A stretch of DNA of 41,239 nt from Eubacterium sp. (GCA_016292095.1 JAEFAB010000007.1:1-41239), one strand, 5' to 3'; numbered from the stretch's first letter, positions 19,908 to 30,212 are shown. The notes: generated from the letters alone by a model not told the origin. Numbers and translations: made by a program.

Positions 19908-20630
19908 ATGAAAAGTGGAAGAGAATTATTAATCAGCGGAATTGAAGAATTGAATATTGATTTTTCAGAAAAACAAATCAATCAGTTTATTCAATATTAT
20001 GAAATGCTGATTGAAAAAAATAAAGTAATGAATTTAACTGCAATTACAGAAATGGATGAAGTTATCGTTAAGCATTTTCTGGACAGTCTTTTAGTTATAA
20101 AAGATTTTGATTTATCTAAAGTAGAATCCATGATTGATGTTGGGACTGGAGCCGGTTTTCCGGGAATACCAATGAAGATTATGTTTCCTCACATTAGAGT
20201 TGTATTATTAGATTCATTAAATAAACGATTATATTTTCTGAATGAAGTGATTGATGCATTGGAACTGGAACAGATTGAAACTGTTCATGGCAGGGCAGAA
20301 GATATTTCTAAGAAAGCAGAGTATCGGGAACAGTTTGATTTATGTGTTTCCAGAGCTGTTGCAAATTTGTCTACCTTGTCAGAATATTGTATTCCATTTA
20401 TCAAGCAGTCAGGAATGTTTATTAGTTATAAATCTTCCACCAGCGATGAAGAAATCGAAGAATCCCGCAAGGCTATTTCTGTATTAGGTGGTTCTATTGT
20501 ATCAAAGAATATTATTAAACTTCCATGTTCGGATGTTGATCGTGTATTTGTAAACATTGAAAAGGTAAAGACAACACCGAAGAAGTATCCAAGAAAAGCA
20601 GGGACTCCTTCCAAGGAACCAATTAAGTAA
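19908..20630 (+). CDS. rsmG: 16S rRNA (guanine527-N7)-methyltransferase RsmG
   Basis: A 240-residue SAM-dependent methyltransferase (GidB). The SAM-binding motif is IDVGTGAGFPGIPMKI, followed by LLDSLNKRLYFLNEV and the family segment VSRAVANL. It ends in a basic tail. It lies 46 bp after mnmG in the conserved mnmE-mnmG-rsmG group. Confidence 0.97.
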   Translation: MKSGRELLISGIEELNIDFSEKQINQFIQYYEMLIEKNKVMNLTAITEMDEVIVKHFLDSLLVIKDFDLSKVESMIDVGTGAGFPGIPMKIMFPHIRVVLLDSLNKRLYFLNEVIDALELEQIETVHGRAEDISKKAEYREQFDLCVSRAVANLSTLSEYCIPFIKQSGMFISYKSSTSDEEIEESRKAISVLGGSIVSKNIIKLPCSDVDRVFVNIEKVKTTPKKYPRKAGTPSKEPIK

Positions 20631-20642
20631 AAGGATTGAAAT

Positions 20643-21170
20643 ATGATTGAACAGTATTTAAAGAAAAGACAGAAGATTGTAGTTGAAGATCTGACTAAGT
20701 ATAAAGAAGAGTTTGAACATAATCAAATTGCTATGGTTGAAGCAAAGAATAAGATTATCGAATTGGAAAATTCTGAAGATGTTGCTACAAAAATCTTTTC
20801 TGTCAGAACAAGAGAAAAGGAAGTTTATAAATCACAGGAAATCAGAGATTTAGAAAGTAGGATTACAATCTATGTAACTGAGAATATTCAAAACAAGAAA
20901 ATGATTGCTTCTTGTGAAAATGAACTTAAAACAATTGAAGAATGTATCACGGAGTTCGAAAATGTTTCACGTGAAACATCCGACAATGTTACACAGATGA
21001 CATTTGATACATCCTTAGATAACAATGTTTCACGTGAAACATCTGATGTGAAACAGATGGAAAATATTGTGAAACGTCTTGAATTATGTAAAAATCTGGT
21101 AAATATCGATGGGAATAGAGTAAATATGGAATTAGAAATGTTAATTAAAGAATTGAAAACTCTTAATTAA
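20643..21170 (+). CDS. Coiled-coil protein of unknown function carrying two parS sites in its coding sequence
   Basis: A 175-residue protein I do not recognise. It is rich in Lys/Glu and probably helical and coiled-coil over residues 1-105 and 138-175. Between these parts lies a low-complexity segment with a repeated NVSRETSD. The repeat exists because the DNA there holds two perfect parS palindromes 63 bp apart, in the same reading frame. It starts 12 bp after rsmG and precedes parA, the position occupied in Bacillus by noc, but there is no ParB/Noc domain. The protein may matter less than the DNA it carries; this is inference. A conserved reading frame and a ribosome binding site (AAAGGATTGAAAT) support a real gene. 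Confidence 0.75.
   Translation: MIEQYLKKRQKIVVEDLTKYKEEFEHNQIAMVEAKNKIIELENSEDVATKIFSVRTREKEVYKSQEIRDLESRITIYVTENIQNKKMIASCENELKTIEECITEFENVSRETSDNVTQMTFDTSLDNNVSRETSDVKQMENIVKRLELCKNLVNIDGNRVNMELEMLIKELKTLN
20963..20978. promoter_or_regulatory. parS centromere site 1
   Basis: TGTTTCACGTGAAACA, identical to the bacterial parS consensus bound by ParB. Within the coiled-coil gene, 326 bp upstream of parA and about 7 kb from the predicted oriC. Confidence 0.95.
21026..21041. promoter_or_regulatory. parS centromere site 2
   Basis: A second perfect TGTTTCACGTGAAACA exactly 63 bp after the first. Extra half-sites GTGAAACA (21048-21055) and GTGAAAC (21069-21075) follow, and a degenerate 10/16 match lies at 20987-21002. 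Confidence 0.95.
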
Positions 21171-21186
21171 TATCGATATTAATTAA
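21163..21186. repeat. 24-bp perfect AT-rich palindrome before parA
   Basis: TTAATTAATATC and its exact inverse complement form an uninterrupted 24-bp palindrome centred on ATCGAT, covering the stop codon of the coiled-coil gene. There is no loop and no following T-run on the plus strand, so it looks more like a protein-binding site than a terminator. Confidence 0.7.
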
Positions 21187-21288
21187 AAAAATACATTTAT
21201 ATCCTTCTAATAATAGAAAAAGATACTTAAGTATGATAGAATAAATTTTCAGAATACTTGTTATAAGAAGGCTAGAAAGGGAAATATA

Positions 21289-22053
21289 ATGGGTAGAATA
21301 ATAGCAATCGCAAATCAGAAAGGAGGCGTAGGTAAAACTACGACTTCAATTAATTTGTCTGCCTCATTGGCAGCTGAAGGAAAGAAAGTATTACTTGTAG
21401 ATATTGATCCTCAGGGAAATGCCACCAGTGGTGTGGGGATTATTAAGCAGGGATTAGAAAATACAGTATATGAATTATTTCTTGGAGAAGCAACAGTTTC
21501 TGAATGTCTGATGGACAGTGCAGTAGATAATCTGAGTGTTCTTCCGTCGAATGTGAACTTATCCGGTGCAGAAATTGATCTCATTGGCGTCGATGACAGA
21601 GAATTCATTTTAAAGAATGTATTAGATTCAATTAAGGACATGTACGATTATATCCTGATTGATTGCCCTCCATCATTGAATGTATTGACAGTTAATGCTA
21701 TGGTAGCAGCTGATTCGGTTATTGTGCCAATTCAGTGTGAGTACTATGCATTGGAAGGTTTATCTCAGTTAATTCATACAATTAACCTGATTCAGGAACG
21801 TATTAATGATAATTTGGAAATTGACGGAATTGTATTTACTATGTATGATTCCAGAACAAATCTTTCTGAAGAAGTAGTAGATAACGTTAAAGAGAATATT
21901 CATTTAAATATTTATGATACGGTAATTCCGAGAAATGTTCGTTTGGCAGAAGCACCAAGTTTTGGAATTCCAATTAATATGTATGATAAGAAGTCAGCAG
22001 GCTCTATTGCCTATGAAAAGTTAGCGAAAGAAGTGATTAAAAATAATAAATAG
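21289..22053 (+). CDS. parA: Chromosome partitioning ATPase ParA (Soj)
   Basis: A 254-residue deviant Walker-type ATPase. Motifs: KGGVGKTTTSINLSA (Walker A with signature lysine), DIDPQGNATSG (A'), and DYILIDCPPSL (Walker B). It works with ParB and parS in origin segregation and can influence DnaA. It lacks the N-terminal extension of plasmid type Ia ParA, so it is the chromosomal Soj type. AAAGGGAAATATA precedes the ATG; parB follows after 40 bp. Confidence 0.97.
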   Translation: MGRIIAIANQKGGVGKTTTSINLSASLAAEGKKVLLVDIDPQGNATSGVGIIKQGLENTVYELFLGEATVSECLMDSAVDNLSVLPSNVNLSGAEIDLIGVDDREFILKNVLDSIKDMYDYILIDCPPSLNVLTVNAMVAADSVIVPIQCEYYALEGLSQLIHTINLIQERINDNLEIDGIVFTMYDSRTNLSEEVVDNVKENIHLNIYDTVIPRNVRLAEAPSFGIPINMYDKKSAGSIAYEKLAKEVIKNNK

Positions 22054-22078
22054 GTTACATAAAAATAATTATGTTAAC
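22054..22078. repeat. Inverted repeat between parA and parB
   Basis: GTTACATAA (22054-22062) and TTATGTTAAC (22069-22078) are inverted with one extra T. The element shares its TTACATAA core with intergenic sites at 13.7, 16.5 and 19.9 kb. Confidence 0.5.
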
Positions 22079-22093
22079 TAATATGGAGGAAAT

Positions 22094-23032
22094 ATGGCAG
22101 TTAAGAAGAAAGGCCTTGGTAGAGGAATTGATTCGTTAATTCCTCAGGGAAAAACAGAAACTACTAGCAAAGCAAAGAAAAAAGCTGAACCGGAAGTGAA
22201 AGAAGTCATTAAAGAAGTGGAAGTCATTAAAGAGGTTCCTGTTCCGGGGGAAACCATGGTGAAATTATCGGATATTGAACCGAACAGAGACCAGCCACGT
22301 AAGCACTTTGATAAAGAAGCTTTGGAAGAACTTGCAGATTCTATTAAGAACTATGGAATTATTCAGCCTTTGGTTGTTCATAAGAAGGATGATTATTATG
22401 AGATTATTGCCGGTGAACGTCGATGGAGAGCAGCAAAAATTGCAAAGTTAAAAGAAGTACCGGTTATTATTAAAGAATATTCCAATCAGGAAGTGATGGA
22501 AATTGCTTTAATTGAAAATATTCAGCGTAGAGACTTAAATCCTATTGAAGAAGCTTTGGCTTATCGAAGCCTGATTGATGAATATAATTTGAAACAGGAA
22601 GAACTTGCTTCCAGAGTTTCAAAATCCAGAGCAGCAATTGCAAACTCTATGAGACTTTTAAGATTACCAACGGAAGTACAGGAATATCTGGTGCAGGGAC
22701 AGCTTTCCATGGGTCATGCCCGTGCATTGCTTTCTTTGGAACACGAAGATTTGCAGATTGATGCTGCAAAGCAGGTGGTTGATAAGGATTTAAGTGTTCG
22801 TGAAACAGAAAAGATGGTTAAGAATATTTTAAATCCAAAACAGGTTAAACTTCCGATTCCGAATAATGAAGACATTGTATATGAAAAGATTGCAGAACGT
22901 CTTAAGGAAGTTCTTGGTACAAAAGTTTCTTTAAATCATAAAAAGGGTGGAAAAGGAAAAATTGAAATTGAGTACTATTCCAAAGATGAATTAGAACGGT
23001 TATTGGAAATTTTTGACGAAATAAAAAAATAA
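22094..23032 (+). CDS. parB: Chromosome partitioning protein ParB (Spo0J)
   Basis: A 312-residue CTP-dependent clamp that loads at parS. The N-terminus KKGLGRGIDSLIP is the ParA-interacting segment, followed by a Lys/Glu-rich linker. The CTP-binding core shows GERRWRAAK and ENIQRRDLNPIEEA. The helix-turn-helix (QEELASRVSKSRAAIANSMRLLRLP) reads parS, and the C-terminal dimerisation domain ends the protein. Its cognate sites lie just upstream of parA, outside parB itself. Confidence 0.97.
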   Translation: MAVKKKGLGRGIDSLIPQGKTETTSKAKKKAEPEVKEVIKEVEVIKEVPVPGETMVKLSDIEPNRDQPRKHFDKEALEELADSIKNYGIIQPLVVHKKDDYYEIIAGERRWRAAKIAKLKEVPVIIKEYSNQEVMEIALIENIQRRDLNPIEEALAYRSLIDEYNLKQEELASRVSKSRAAIANSMRLLRLPTEVQEYLVQGQLSMGHARALLSLEHEDLQIDAAKQVVDKDLSVRETEKMVKNILNPKQVKLPIPNNEDIVYEKIAERLKEVLGTKVSLNHKKGGKGKIEIEYYSKDELERLLEIFDEIKK

Positions 23033-23093
23033 AAAAGTATATACAAATCAAAATTTTAGTATTATACTACATTGTTAAAAGAGGAGAAAAAAT

Positions 23094-23564
23094 ATGACAG
23101 AGACACAGTACATAGCATCTCTTGCCGGAATTGCTATTTTGTTTTTAATTTTATACATCAGACAAAGCATAAAAATCTCAAGATTAATGAACAGATATGA
23201 AAAATTTATGAGAGGAAAAAATGCAGAAAATCTGGCAGATGCAATCGAAGAAAACTTCCAGCAGATGGAAGAACTGAGCATTGAACATCAGAAAACTCAG
23301 TTGAAAGTGGAACAGTCACTTCACAGTATTGTTACAACATTCCATAAATTAGGAATTGTAAAATATGATGCTTTTAAAGAAATGGGTGGAAATTTAAGTT
23401 TTGCACTTTGTTTATTAGACGATAATGATACAGGGTTTATCTTAAATACCATGCATGGAAGAGAAAGTAGTTACACATATGTAAAAGAAATCATTAAGGG
23501 GGAAGCATATTCAACTCTTGGTGAAGAAGAGAAAGAAGCGCTTGAAAAAGCAATTAATTATTAA
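23094..23564 (+). CDS. DUF4446 family membrane-anchored protein
   Basis: A 156-residue protein with one N-terminal membrane segment (about 8-24), a coiled-coil stretch (about 28-85) and a conserved C-terminal domain containing GIVKYDAFKEMGGNLSFALCLLD and RESSYTYVKEI. This matches DUF4446, found beside parB in many Clostridia; no function is established. AAGAGGAGAAAAAAT precedes the ATG. A weak promoter-like TATACA-N17-TATACT (23040-23068) lies in the gap after parB. Confidence 0.85.
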   Translation: MTETQYIASLAGIAILFLILYIRQSIKISRLMNRYEKFMRGKNAENLADAIEENFQQMEELSIEHQKTQLKVEQSLHSIVTTFHKLGIVKYDAFKEMGGNLSFALCLLDDNDTGFILNTMHGRESSYTYVKEIIKGEAYSTLGEEEKEALEKAINY

Positions 23565-23576
23565 ATAAATAGTTTT

Positions 23577-23642
23577 AGTCCAAGGAAGGCAGATTTTGTA
23601 TCAATTGCGATACGAAACTGCCTTTCAAGTGGAATAAGGACT
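23577..23642 (+). other. Structured leader upstream of the ATP synthase operon
   Basis: AAGGCAG (23586-23592) pairs with CTGCCTT (23618-23624). Inside it, TTTTGTATC (23594-23602) pairs with GATACGAAA (23609-23617, one G-U), giving a 16-bp bulged stem. An outer AGTCC/GGACT pair (23577-23581 with 23638-23642) would close the structure just before the atpB ribosome binding site. There is no strong U-tract, so it may be a weak terminator of the upstream unit or a 5' leader of the atp mRNA. Confidence 0.5.
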
Positions 23643-23664
23643 TTTAAGTAAAGGAGATGATATT

Positions 23665-24348
23665 TTGAAAGAAGAATTGATGGATCAGCTATCCTGCAAA
23701 ACCGTCTTTTCGTTTCACCTTCCGGGAGGATATTTGGTGAATATTTCAGAAGCAATTGTTGTAACATGGATTATTATGGCGGTACTGATTTTGGTTTCAT
23801 TCCTTATGACAAGAAGATTGAAAATCAATAATATTGGGAAGCGGCAGGCAATTGCAGAATTAATCGTAACAAAATTGACGGATATTGTCGGGAAGATGTT
23901 GGGAGAAAAGGGAAAAGCTTTTGTTCCATATCTAACCACTGTATTAATATATTTGGGAATATCCAATATTGTTGGTATTTTTGGATTTAAATCTCCAACA
24001 AAAGATATTAATGTGACATTGGCATTGGCATTAATGAGTATTATTATTGTCGAAGTCGCAGGTGTTTACTATTTGGGAATCAAGAAATGGCTTCACAAGT
24101 TTGTGGAACCGATTGCCATTGTAACACCATTTAATATTCTTGATATTTTTACCAGACCTCTTTCGCTGTGTATGCGACTGTTTGGTAATGTGTTGGGTGC
24201 ATTTGTAATTATGGAACTGATTAAAATTGCCGTTCCGGTAATTTTACCGGCAGTGTTCTGTGTTTATTTTGATATTTTTGACGGATTACTGCAGGCATAT
24301 GTTTTTGTATTTTTGACTTCTCTCTATATTAGTGAAGCCATTGAATAA
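23665..24348 (+). CDS. atpB: ATP synthase F0 subunit a
   Basis: A 227-residue membrane subunit forming the ion half-channels. It starts at TTG (23665), set by AAAGGAG 8 bp upstream. Hydrophobic segments are clear, and the essential channel arginine is in SLCMRLFGNVLGAFVIMELI. First gene of the operon; atpE follows after 26 bp. Confidence 0.95.
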   Translation: MKEELMDQLSCKTVFSFHLPGGYLVNISEAIVVTWIIMAVLILVSFLMTRRLKINNIGKRQAIAELIVTKLTDIVGKMLGEKGKAFVPYLTTVLIYLGISNIVGIFGFKSPTKDINVTLALALMSIIIVEVAGVYYLGIKKWLHKFVEPIAIVTPFNILDIFTRPLSLCMRLFGNVLGAFVIMELIKIAVPVILPAVFCVYFDIFDGLLQAYVFVFLTSLYISEAIE

Positions 24349-24374
24349 ATTATTGAGTAAAGGAGAAAAAAATT

Positions 24375-24593
24375 ATGATGATCGCAATTGGAGCAGGTAT
24401 TGCAGTTTTAGGAGCATTAGGTGGAGGTATCGGTATCGGTATTGCAACAGGTAAGGCGGCAGAAGCTGTAGCAAGACAGCCGGAAGCTGAATCAAAAATC
24501 CGTAATATGTTAATCTTAGGATGTGCTTTGGCAGAAGCTACTGCGATTTATGGTTTCGTTATCGCATTGATGATTATGTTCATGGTAGATTAA
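24375..24593 (+). CDS. atpE: ATP synthase F0 subunit c
   Basis: A 72-residue hairpin that builds the rotor ring. Two membrane helices flank the polar loop ARQPEA (33-38). The ion-carrying glutamate is E54 in [11 protein letters not shown]. Na+-binding rings such as that of Ilyobacter carry a glutamine in helix 1; here the equivalent position is Ile21 (GIGIATGKA), so proton coupling is more likely (inference). Confidence 0.96.
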   Translation: MMIAIGAGIAVLGALGGGIGIGIATGKAAEAVARQPEAESKIRNMLILGCALAEATAIYGFVIALMIMFMVD

Positions 24594-24611
24594 GGAAGGA
24601 AGGTTAGCAAA

Positions 24612-25097
24612 ATGCTTGAGATATCACCGGAAAGTATTATTTTGACAGTAGTCAATCTTCTAATTCTTCTGGTTGCTTTGAAGTTGGTGTTGTTTAAGCC
24701 GGTGCAGAAAATAATTGCAGCGCGTCAGGAAGAAGCAGACAAGCAGTTTAATGAAGCAACGAAAAAGCAGGAAGAAGCAGAAGAGATGAAGAGTCAGTAT
24801 GAAGATTCTTTAGCAGAAGTTCACAAAGAAAAGAAGAACATTTTGGATGCTGCAAGAGAAGATGCAGATGAACAGTATCAGAAGATTGTGAATGATGCAA
24901 GAAGTGAAGCAAAGCATATTAAGAAGAAAGCTGCAGTGGAAGCAGAAGCACAGAAAGAACAAATTTTGAAAGGTGCGGAAAAGGAAATTGCAGATATTAT
25001 TGTGAATGCAGCTTCAAAAGTAGTAGGTGAACAGAGTGGTTTTAAGAGTGATGCAGCACTCTTTGATGAATTTTTGAATAAAGCAGGTGAAGAATAG
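24612..25097 (+). CDS. atpF: ATP synthase F0 subunit b
   Basis: A 161-residue peripheral stalk subunit with one N-terminal membrane helix (about 8-28) and a long charged, coiled-coil stalk. The GGAAGGAAGG site precedes the ATG. Its stop codon overlaps the GTG start of the next gene by one base (TAGTG), which couples their translation. Confidence 0.95.
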   Translation: MLEISPESIILTVVNLLILLVALKLVLFKPVQKIIAARQEEADKQFNEATKKQEEAEEMKSQYEDSLAEVHKEKKNILDAAREDADEQYQKIVNDARSEAKHIKKKAAVEAEAQKEQILKGAEKEIADIIVNAASKVVGEQSGFKSDAALFDEFLNKAGEE

Positions 25098-27118
25098 TGA
25101 CACAGGCAATAAAGAAATATGCGAACGATTTGAAAAATACGGGTATTTCAAAGGAATTATTACAGCAGGCAAAAGATATTTTGGAAGCTGTTCCACAGAT
25201 TCAGGTAGATTTTGAAAATCCAACAGTGGAAATTGCCAAAAAACATATAGTCATTGACCGTGTTTTTCCAATGGAAATTCGTAATTTTATAAAAATATTA
25301 TGTGATAATAATGAATTTCAGTTATTTGCACAGATTTGCGATGAGTTTTCTGATTTAGGAAAAGATCCGGAAAAGAAAAATGATTACGCAGAATTAATTT
25401 ATGTTACAGAACCAACGGAAAAGCAGTTGGTTGGAATTAAAAATTTCCTGAAAAAAGAGTTCAAGAATGAAGAAATACAGATTGAAATGAAAAAAGATCC
25501 TTCTATTAGGAGTGGATTTATTCTTCGTGTAGGCACAAAAGAATACGATTGGAGCGAACAGGGAAGAATTGATCAGTTAAAGCAGAAGGTTTCCAAGAGT
25601 GTTTCTTCAGCAGGAAATGAATTTAGTCAGGACAGTATTATTTCAATCTTAAAGTCTTCTATTGAAGATTTCGAGTTGGAAGCAAAAAATAAAGAAATTG
25701 GTATTGTAAAGTTTGTAGGTGATGGAATCGTAACTGTTTCCGGAATAGATCATGCATGCTATGGTGAAATTGTAATGTTTGACTGTGGTGTAAAAGGAAT
25801 GGTTCAGGATATTCGCCGTGATGAAATCGGTATTATTCTTTTTGGTAAAGATACGGAAATTCACGAAGGAAGCCGTGTAGTGCGAACCGGAAAAATGGCC
25901 GGAATTCCGGTAGGTGAAAAATTCCTTGGACGTGTTGTTGATGCGTTGGGGGCACCGGTAGACGGAAAAGGAGTCATTGAGGAAGACGATTATCGTCCAA
26001 TTGAAAATCCGGCACCAAGTATTGTTGACAGACTTTCCGTTTCTGAACCAATGGAAACCGGTATTCTTTCTATTGATTCCATGTTCCCGATTGGTCGTGG
26101 ACAGAGAGAATTGATTATCGGTGACCGTCAAACAGGTAAAACATCTATTGCCATGGATACAATTTTGAATCAGAAGGGCAAAGATGTTATCTGTGTGTAT
26201 GTAGCAATTGGTCAGAAGGCTTCGACTATTGCAAAGTTGGTAAACAATTTGAAAAAAGGTGGTGCACTGGATTATACCATTATTGTTACTGCAACAGCCA
26301 GTGATTCTGCACCACTTCAGTATATTGCACCTTATTCAGGAACTGCATTGGCAGAATATTTTATGTATCAGGGTAAGGATGTTTTAATTGTATATGATGA
26401 TTTGTCAAAACATGCGGTAGCATATCGTGCAATCTCCCTGTTGTTAGAGCGTTCTCCGGGACGTGAAGCTTATCCGGGGGATGTATTCTATTTGCATTCC
26501 AGATTGTTGGAGCGCTCATCCAGATTGACACCGGAAGCAGGGGGTGGTTCCATCACAGCCCTTCCGATTATTGAAACACAGGCAGGAGACGTGTCTGCAT
26601 ATATTCCAACTAATGTTATTTCCATCACGGATGGACAGATTTATTTGGAAAGTGAATTGTTCTTCTCAGGACAGAGACCTGCGGTTAATGTAGGACTTTC
26701 CGTATCCCGTGTAGGTGGTGCGGCACAGACGAAGGCAATGAAAAAAGCTGCAGGAAGTATTCGTATTGACCTGGCACAGTATCGTGAAATGGAAGTGTTT
26801 ACACAGTTTTCTTCTGATTTGGATGATGCTACAAAAACACAGCTTGCTCACGGTAAGGCATTGATGGAATTGTTGAAGCAGCCTCTTGGTGCTCCGTTCA
26901 GTATGGCAGAGCAGGTAGTCACTTTGGTAGCAGCCAATGAGCATCTCTTTAGCGATGTTCCATTGGAAAAAATGAAGGAATTCCGTATTGAATTACTGAA
27001 GGACTTCCATTTAAATCATTCAGATATTATGAATCAGTTGGAAACGACAAAGAATCTTTCAGATGATATTAAAGCTTCCATTGTTGAAGCGGTAAAAGAA
27101 TTTAAGAATCGAGAGTGA
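25097..27118 (+). CDS. Fused ATP synthase delta-alpha subunit (AtpH-AtpA)
   Basis: One continuous 673-residue frame encodes two normally separate subunits. Residues 1 to about 166 are a complete delta/OSCP subunit, with the N-terminal helical bundle (IKKYANDL, ENPTVEIAKKHIVIDRVF, MEIRNFIKILCDNNEF) and the C-terminal domain (TEPTEKQL, DPSIRSGFILRVG, GRIDQLKQ). After a linker of roughly 10 residues (about 167-176), a nearly full-length alpha subunit follows, from SIISILKSSIEDFE through Walker A GDRQTGKT (342-349) to the C-terminus. It sits exactly where atpH and atpA normally lie. The GTG start overlaps the atpF stop. No in-frame ATG with a binding site lies near the junction, so separate alpha translation is not evident. 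F1 needs three alpha but one delta, so the stoichiometry is puzzling. Confidence 0.93.
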   Translation: MTQAIKKYANDLKNTGISKELLQQAKDILEAVPQIQVDFENPTVEIAKKHIVIDRVFPMEIRNFIKILCDNNEFQLFAQICDEFSDLGKDPEKKNDYAELIYVTEPTEKQLVGIKNFLKKEFKNEEIQIEMKKDPSIRSGFILRVGTKEYDWSEQGRIDQLKQKVSKSVSSAGNEFSQDSIISILKSSIEDFELEAKNKEIGIVKFVGDGIVTVSGIDHACYGEIVMFDCGVKGMVQDIRRDEIGIILFGKDTEIHEGSRVVRTGKMAGIPVGEKFLGRVVDALGAPVDGKGVIEEDDYRPIENPAPSIVDRLSVSEPMETGILSIDSMFPIGRGQRELIIGDRQTGKTSIAMDTILNQKGKDVICVYVAIGQKASTIAKLVNNLKKGGALDYTIIVTATASDSAPLQYIAPYSGTALAEYFMYQGKDVLIVYDDLSKHAVAYRAISLLLERSPGREAYPGDVFYLHSRLLERSSRLTPEAGGGSITALPIIETQAGDVSAYIPTNVISITDGQIYLESELFFSGQRPAVNVGLSVSRVGGAAQTKAMKKAAGSIRIDLAQYREMEVFTQFSSDLDDATKTQLAHGKALMELLKQPLGAPFSMAEQVVTLVAANEHLFSDVPLEKMKEFRIELLKDFHLNHSDIMNQLETTKNLSDDIKASIVEAVKEFKNRE

Positions 27119-27124
27119 TAGAGT

Positions 27125-29450
<2,326 letters not shown>

Positions 29451-29478
29451 GTTTAGAATTTAAGGAAGGTGTAGTGGA

Positions 29479-29880
29479 ATGAATACATTTTCATTAAAAA
29501 TTATAGCTTGTGATAAAGTATTTTATGACGGTGAATGTGAGATTTTAACTTTTCCGGGGGTGGACGGTGAAATGGCTATCATGGCAAATCATGAAGGATT
29601 CACTACTGTTACGGAAATTGGAGAAATCAGATTTCGCATTCCCGGAGGAGAATATATAAAGGCGATTGTGTCCGATGGGATTTTACGTGTAGATAAAAAT
29701 GAAGTTGAATTTATCGTTTATTCTGCAGAAAGACCGGAAGACATTGATACCTTTAGAGCAAATGCAGCTATGGAACGAGCAAAAGAGCAGTTACAACAAA
29801 AGCAGAGTATTATGGAATATCATGTTTCTACGGCATCCCTTGCAAGAGCTATGGCAAGACTTCGTGGGGCAAAGAAGTAG
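29479..29880 (+). CDS. atpC: ATP synthase F1 subunit epsilon
   Basis: A 133-residue protein with the N-terminal beta-sandwich (LKIIACDKVFYDGECEILTFPGVDGEMAIMANHE) and the C-terminal helical hairpin that can inhibit hydrolysis. Last subunit gene of the operon. Confidence 0.95.
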   Translation: MNTFSLKIIACDKVFYDGECEILTFPGVDGEMAIMANHEGFTTVTEIGEIRFRIPGGEYIKAIVSDGILRVDKNEVEFIVYSAERPEDIDTFRANAAMERAKEQLQQKQSIMEYHVSTASLARAMARLRGAKK

Positions 29881-29888
29881 GAGGGATT

Positions 29889-30167
29889 ATGAGATATTTG
29901 GAAAATTTCAAGGAAGAAACAAAATTCAAAAAGGTGATTAGTGTTATAGGACTGGTTTATGCTGTAGTTCTAACAATTGTACTTATTTTATATTTATTTA
30001 TTCAAGTAGAATGGGTGGACAAATTTTTGCCACTGTTGGTTGCTCCGATTTTTATTATTGATGCAATATTAGAATGGAAAAAGAATGAAAAGAGTGCGTT
30101 GCTTTTTATTGGAGTTGCTATTTTAGCAATTGTGTCGTTTATAATAAAATGGATGAGATTTCATTAA
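29889..30167 (+). CDS. Small three-helix membrane protein, unknown
   Basis: A 92-residue protein with three hydrophobic segments (about 17-39, 45-61 and 69-86). No family recognised. It starts 8 bp after atpC with a GGAGGGATT binding site and ends just before the operon terminator, so it is the last gene of the atp transcript. Whether it has a role in ATP synthase assembly is unknown. Confidence 0.75.
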   Translation: MRYLENFKEETKFKKVISVIGLVYAVVLTIVLILYLFIQVEWVDKFLPLLVAPIFIIDAILEWKKNEKSALLFIGVAILAIVSFIIKWMRFH

Positions 30168-30168
30168 T

Positions 30169-30200
30169 AAAAACCCCTTGCCGATTGGCAAGGGGTTTTT
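30169..30200 (+). terminator. Strong bidirectional terminator between atp operon and the kinase-like gene
   Basis: AAAAACCCCTTGCC and GGCAAGGGGTTTTT form a perfect 14-bp stem with loop GATT and U-tracts on both strands, serving the two convergent units. Confidence 0.95.
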
Positions 30201-30212
30201 CGTACATAGATT

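Noticed and set aside
24375..24593. Sodium-dependent ATP synthase
   Set aside because: Subunit c has Ile at the position of the helix-1 glutamine needed for Na+ coordination, so proton use is more likely.
25580..25680. Delta-alpha junction as a sequencing frameshift artefact
   Set aside because: Both domains are in the same frame, each is complete, and a sensible coding linker joins them. An artefact would have to remove a stop exactly, although raw reads should still be checked.
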